Positions 60,290 through 64,000 of a DNA stretch of 64,000 nt are shown piece by piece; position 1 is the first letter of the stretch; each line of letters begins with the position of its first letter. The translations under genes and the position numbers were made by a program. Origin of the DNA: Phycisphaerales bacterium. GTDB taxonomy: Bacteria > Planctomycetota > Phycisphaerae > UBA1845. The stretch is from the NCBI GenBank assembly GCA_020852275.1, contig JADZBE010000012.1, positions 1-64,000 of the forward strand, written 5' to 3'. The notes under the pieces are model-generated. The model saw only the letters and a list, made by a program, of their open reading frames with translations, ran no database searches and had not been told where the DNA came from.

Positions 60290-60790
60290 ATGCACGCCGC
60301 ACCCGAACTGAACACCGCCGCCATGCTTCCGCCGGCTTTGCCGGCCGGTCGCCGACCGTGGCTGCGGCTGGCGGCGGTCGTGCTTGCGGGGTGCGTCGTG
60401 CTTGCGCTGATTCTTGCCGTGACCACGGACCAGCGGCGCAAGCAGACCGCGCTGGCCGTGGCGAGGCGGTGCATCGTCGCGCTCGAACCCTCCGGAGCCG
60501 ATGAATCGGGCAGCACGGAGTCCCAGGCGGTTCCGCTCTCCGACTCGCGGGGCCATCGCCTCACGTTCGCTGAGTTGCCCGATCCGCTGCCGCAGACATG
60601 GCGATCGAGAAGCGTGATCCGTGCGTACACCGAGGAGATTCCGGGATTGCTGCAATCCGCCGGTCGCGCGGTCGTGGTCGTGGATGAAGGCGGCATGCGC
60701 GCGGAGTGGATTCCGGCGGAGGAGTTCCAGCGGCGCTGGGATCAGCAGGAAGAGGATCGCCTGGCGATCAGGGCTGAGCCGCGCCCATGA
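60290..60790 (+). CDS. Small single-pass membrane protein of unknown function
   Basis: The protein has 166 residues. A membrane helix at about residues 24-46 (WLRLAAVVLAGCVVLALILA) is followed by a basic stretch (TTDQRRKQ), so the C-terminal 115 residues are probably outside or form a periplasmic domain. No family recognised. It starts 67 bases after the FHA gene and may be co-expressed with it. Its end overlaps the facing gene by 23 bases. ATG 60290 lacks a clear ribosome-binding site; ATG 60323 is an alternative. Confidence 0.55.
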   Translation: MHAAPELNTAAMLPPALPAGRRPWLRLAAVVLAGCVVLALILAVTTDQRRKQTALAVARRCIVALEPSGADESGSTESQAVPLSDSRGHRLTFAELPDPLPQTWRSRSVIRAYTEEIPGLLQSAGRAVVVVDEGGMRAEWIPAEEFQRRWDQQEEDRLAIRAEPRP

Positions 60791-61412
60791 AGAAGGGCTG
60801 GGTGTTCCATTCGCCCGTCGCGGCGCGCGAGGGCTGCCACAAATGGGCGACGTCCGGTCCGCAGTTGACCGTCATCGCGTACATCTCGTAGCAGTAATGC
60901 CATTGCAGCGCGACAAGGACATAGCTTCCGAGAACGACGAGGCACCCCAGTTCGGAGATCCGCTCGCGACGGTACTTCACCAGCGCGTAGGTGCCGATCG
61001 CCAGAAGCCCGAATTTGAACAATCCGAGGAACGGCTCGCCGTGCGTCAGCAGGCTCTTGGCGAGCGGGTTCAGTTCATGCAGGAGGTGCTGGCGGTGCGC
61101 GGTGATCGTGAGCATGAAATCGAAAACGTTCAGCACCCACACGCCGATGACCAGACAGAGGACGCGGTGCGAACGCGCGGCCGCCAGCCAGCGCAGCGCG
61201 GCGCGGAAGCCGGAAAGTCCGTCGCGCACCGTCCAGATCACCGGGATGGGTTGACCCGCCAACATGAATGCCCTATCGGAGTTGCCGGACTTTTTCTTGA
61301 CCCGTCGAACCGCCACGAACGCGGCGGTGACGCGCGAGCGCGCTTCGCCCATAATCTGAGTCGCCGGCTCCACATGGATCGGCCGGTCAGCACGAACGCT
61401 CGGAGTCGCCAC
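60768..61412 (-). CDS. DUF5658-like integral membrane protein
   Basis: The protein has 214 residues from this start, though the conserved part begins near residue 75. Hydrophobic segments lie at about 84-104, 124-146 and 153-170 (VLCLVIGVWVLNVFDFMLTI, LFKFGLLAIGTYALVKY, LGCLVVLGSYVLVALQWHY). The NVFDFMLT then LHELNPLAKSLL then FKFGL pattern is that of DUF5658 proteins of unknown role. The first 60 residues are basic and may not be translated; ATG 61352 or 61265 are alternatives. It is divergent from moaC by a 5-base spacer, so its upstream control region would overlap the moaC start. Confidence 0.65.
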   Translation of the reverse strand: MATPSVRADRPIHVEPATQIMGEARSRVTAAFVAVRRVKKKSGNSDRAFMLAGQPIPVIWTVRDGLSGFRAALRWLAAARSHRVLCLVIGVWVLNVFDFMLTITAHRQHLLHELNPLAKSLLTHGEPFLGLFKFGLLAIGTYALVKYRRERISELGCLVVLGSYVLVALQWHYCYEMYAMTVNCGPDVAHLWQPSRAATGEWNTQPFFMGAAQP

Positions 61413-61417
61413 TTGCC

Positions 61418-61909
61418 ATGACCCATAAGCCGCCGCCCATCTCTTTGACGCATCTGGACGCCTCGGGTGAGGCGAGGATGGTGGATGTCAGTGACAAACC
61501 CGCCACGACGCGGCAGGCGTCGGCCTCGGCGCGCGTCAGGATGCGCAGCGAAGTGCTGGACCTGCTGGTCAGCGGGAAGCTCCCGAAGGGTGACGCACTA
61601 GCCGTGGCTCGCGTGGCGGGGATTCAGGCCGCCAAACGCACCTCCGAGTGGGTGCCGCTGTGTCACCCCCTATCGCTTGAGTGGGTGGGCATCGACATCC
61701 GGCGCGCTGCGCCGGACGAGTTGCACATCCTCTGCACGGCGCGGACCGTGGGTCGAACCGGAGTGGAAATGGAGGCGCTGGTCGGTGCGAGCGCGGCCGC
61801 GCTCGCCGTGTACGACATGTGCAAGGCGGCGGACAAGGCGATCACCATCGGCCCCATCCAGCTTGAGGAAAAGTCCGGCGGGCGCAGCGGCGACTACCGA
61901 CGGACCTAG
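61418..61909 (+). CDS. moaC: Cyclic pyranopterin monophosphate synthase
   Basis: The protein has 163 residues, typical for MoaC. LTHLDASGEARMVDVSDKPA, RVAGIQAAKRTSEWVPLCHP, VGRTGVEMEALVGASAAALA and VYDMCKAADKAITIG are family signatures, and the end GGRSGDYRR is classic. With MoaA it converts GTP to the first pterin of molybdenum cofactor. No other moa gene is nearby, so this is an isolated member of the pathway. Confidence 0.95.
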   Translation: MTHKPPPISLTHLDASGEARMVDVSDKPATTRQASASARVRMRSEVLDLLVSGKLPKGDALAVARVAGIQAAKRTSEWVPLCHPLSLEWVGIDIRRAAPDELHILCTARTVGRTGVEMEALVGASAAALAVYDMCKAADKAITIGPIQLEEKSGGRSGDYRRT

Positions 61910-62609
61910 CCGCCGGGCGTGCGCCTTGCGATACGCCCACCACGGGCCGCCAAGCCCGAATCGTGCCGCCGCCAGGCGAGAGCTCCGCCATGCTCGGTTA
62001 GCCCCGCGTACTCCCAAATCCCCCTCGCGGCTTTGTAACCGTCGCGCAAAGATGCAGCGTTTCGACAGGTTCTTGCAACAAAACGCAGCCTCAAGCGTCC
62101 TACGATGTAATAACCAGAAAGCGACAGGGAAAGGTTGAGGCATGGGCGACGACCCGCGCGCCGGCAGCATTCACCGTCTCGAAGCGAAGCCGCGGCCCGT
62201 CGGCGACGGGCGCTGCTTTTCATCCCGCGCGCCGAGAGGCGGTCGGTTTCCCCACGAATCGGCCCCGGCGCATCGCTCCAATGCCCCGGTGCTTCGCGCC
62301 AGAACCCCGGCAACCCGCGGATCCAGATGGAGTTCCCCAGGGTCACCTCGCCGCCGCCACCCGTCGCACGGGGGCTTCACGCAGCTTCTCGATGAGCACC
62401 TGGTCAAGTTTCTCGTGGTATTCAGGCTTGGAACCCGATTCATCCATGAAGCAGATGGCGCCTGGGCGATCGGCCGGCGGATGGTTTTGACGGCCGGCGC
62501 GCAACCGAAAGTGCGCGGCCCGGCCGCGAGCGTGAGTTGAGATCAGACATGAGCGGATGCAAGCGGCGTCCGCTGCTGAAGTTCCCTTGCCTTCAGGAGG
62601 AGTGCCGTC
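61910..62609. other. 700-base gap without a supported gene
   Basis: Short open frames exist on both strands, but none has a ribosome-binding site or recognisable composition. The stretch is arginine-coding in most frames, which is the usual shadow pattern of GC-rich sequence. Confidence 0.5.
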
Positions 62610-64000
62610 ATGGCAAACGTCCGTCGTGTCGTTCGTGCGCGTGGTGCGGCGTGGGTCGTGCTGGGCGCGCTGAGCATCGACTGTGCAGTCCAAGCCCGGG
62701 CGCAGCAGTATCAAGTCCGCGACTTCGCGCCCTCCGGCGCGGAGTTCTTGCGCACCTCCCGGATCAACTCCGGCGGTGCGGTGGTGGGCGACTGGGAGAA
62801 CGGCGACGAGGAGACAACCGCGTTCATCTGGCGCGACGGCGTGCTCACCGAGATTCTACCTTCCTTCGGCTGGTCCTCTACGATCGCGTATGACGTGAGC
62901 GACTCGAACCGCGTCGTGGGCGCGCTTTCGGATGATGACTTCAACCTGGCCGCCTACGACTGGTCCGGCGGTGTTCTCACGGAGCTTCCGGGCTTGGTTT
63001 CCGGCGGCATGTCGTCCGCGGCAGGCATCAACAACGCCGGGATGATTGTCGGCTTCGCCGAGGACACGCTTTCCGCCGGCGTGGCCGTGGTCTGGAACAA
63101 CCGAGTCATCTCGCGAATCCCCGGCTCCTCCAGTTTCCTCTTCAGCACGGCCACGGCGGTGAATGAGAGCGGGCGCATCTGCGGAACGGCGTTCGATTCG
63201 GGCTTCACGTCAATCGCGTGGACCGTCTTGGGAGGCGAGCTGACGATACTTCAGACTCCCCCGGGCTGGGACGGCGCGGAGACATGGGACATCAACGACG
63301 ACGGCGACGTGGCGGGCGACGCCATTGACGACACGACGTTCGATCAGGCGGCCGTCGTGTGGTCCGGCGGACAGCCCTCGACGCTCACGGATCTGGGCGG
63401 CGGCTACTCCAGCGCCTACGGGCTCAACAATCAGGGTCAGGTCGTCGGCACGTCCGACACACCGCAGGGCGAGCCTCATGCCGTCATCTGGCAGAACGGT
63501 CTCGTGGCCGACTTGAACGAGCTGATCGACACGACCGCCGGCTGGGTACTGATCGAGGCCACGGACATCAATGACGGCGGGCAGATTCTGGGCCTGGGGC
63601 TGCGGAACGGCGAGGAGCGCGTGGTTGTTCTTGTGCCCAGCGGGTCGAGCGGCAACGACCTCGACGCCGACGGGGTGCACGATGAGGTGGACAACTGCCC
63701 TACCAATGCCAACCCCGACCAGCACGATAGCGATGGCGATCACGTCGGCGACGTGTGCGACAACTGCCCCGACGACGCGAACGCGCATCAGGATGACAGC
63801 GACGCTGACGGCGTGGGCGATGCCTGTGAAGGCGGTGGCGGCGGCGGGCCTGATACGGACGGCGACGGAGTCCCTGACGACGAAGACGTCTGCCCGTTCG
63901 CCGATGACACGCTCGACAAGGACAGCGACGGCACGCCGGATTGCGCCGACAAGTGCTCCAACGATGCCGGCAAGACCGAGCCGGGAGTTTGCGGTTGCGG
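62610..64000 (+). CDS. Secreted HAF-repeat protein with TSP3 repeats (runs off the window)
   Basis: The frame is open from ATG 62610 to the end of the window, 463 codons, with AGGAGGAGTGCCGTC just before the start. A signal peptide ends around VQARAQ (about residue 32). Residues 40-345 have tandem HAF-type repeats with the 'A..I(N/D).(S/N)G.VVG' rhythm: RINSGGAVVGDWENGDEE, AAGINNAGMIVGF, DINDDGDVAGDAIDD, GLNNQGQVVGTSDTP. From about 350 thrombospondin type 3 Ca-binding loops follow (DLDADGVHDEVDNCPTNANP, DSDGDHVGDVCDNCPDDANA, DTDGDGVPDDEDVCPF). Expected outside the cell or on its surface. The C-terminus, and so any anchoring domain, is not visible. Confidence 0.85.
   Translation, partial: MANVRRVVRARGAAWVVLGALSIDCAVQARAQQYQVRDFAPSGAEFLRTSRINSGGAVVGDWENGDEETTAFIWRDGVLTEILPSFGWSSTIAYDVSDSNRVVGALSDDDFNLAAYDWSGGVLTELPGLVSGGMSSAAGINNAGMIVGFAEDTLSAGVAVVWNNRVISRIPGSSSFLFSTATAVNESGRICGTAFDSGFTSIAWTVLGGELTILQTPPGWDGAETWDINDDGDVAGDAIDDTTFDQAAVVWSGGQPSTLTDLGGGYSSAYGLNNQGQVVGTSDTPQGEPHAVIWQNGLVADLNELIDTTAGWVLIEATDINDGGQILGLGLRNGEERVVVLVPSGSSGNDLDADGVHDEVDNCPTNANPDQHDSDGDHVGDVCDNCPDDANAHQDDSDADGVGDACEGGGGGGPDTDGDGVPDDEDVCPFADDTLDKDSDGTPDCADKCSNDAGKTEPGVCGC

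Noticed and set aside
62343-62714. Minus-strand frame of 123 codons between moaC and the HAF gene
   Set aside because: It overlaps the start and signal peptide of the HAF protein and lacks translation signals.

Overview
This is a GC-rich bacterial chromosome segment, most likely from a planctomycete (Planctomycetota). The main evidence is an EF-Tu with a non-standard switch I, DUF1559/type-II-secretion-like pseudopilin and EpsI (DUF3485) proteins, secreted proteins with dockerin-like or TSP3-like Ca-binding tails, a HAF-repeat protein, and many short palindromic interspersed repeats. I cannot assign class or genus from the sequence alone.

Layout. 1-5.6 kb: transposase remnant, secreted PQQ-type sugar dehydrogenase, an unknown TIM-barrel-like protein, two converging tRNA genes (both probably for isoleucine) with good promoters, and a secreted beta-propeller-like protein. 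5.7-13.5 kb: NeuD-type acetyltransferase, an EpsI-like exosortase accessory protein, a 1,515-residue membrane-anchored TPR protein and a TlpA-like thioredoxin protein. 13.8-17.6 kb: pseudopilin followed by a histidine kinase and NtrC-type regulator. 18.2-25.6 kb: two secreted proteins sharing a C-terminal domain, an ABC exporter, a PilZ protein, repeat arrays and xylulokinase. 25.9-45.4 kb: the translation/transcription core in the classic order trnT-tuf-rpmG-trnW-secE-nusG-rplKAJL-rpoB-rpoC-rpsL-rpsG-fusA. A GNAT gene sits between rpoB and rpoC, bioY between rpsL and rpsG, and a methyltransferase-like gene between rpsG and fusA. fusA is cut after about 100 codons and runs in frame into a decayed IS4/Tn5-type transposase. 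45.7-64 kb: ferredoxin, tRNA-Arg, a GYF-AIM24 protein, secreted proteins, rpmE-prfA, an FHA-GAF histidine kinase, a secreted beta-propeller/cytochrome c, an FHA protein, moaC, and a HAF/TSP3 protein that runs off the window. Two inverted copies of an unknown 0.5-0.7 kb repeat lie at 46.4-47.1 and 55.6-56.2 kb.

Most notable signals: (1) a four-cysteine domain of about 80 residues at the C-termini of four unlinked secreted proteins, one of which is little more than a signal peptide plus this domain; (2) the fusA/transposase chimera; (3) the paired long palindrome-rich repeat; (4) a hairpin element inside the rplK-rplA gap and several other dispersed hairpin families; (5) unusual cargo genes in the rpoBC and str operons. 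All calls come from reading the sequence; no database search was run.
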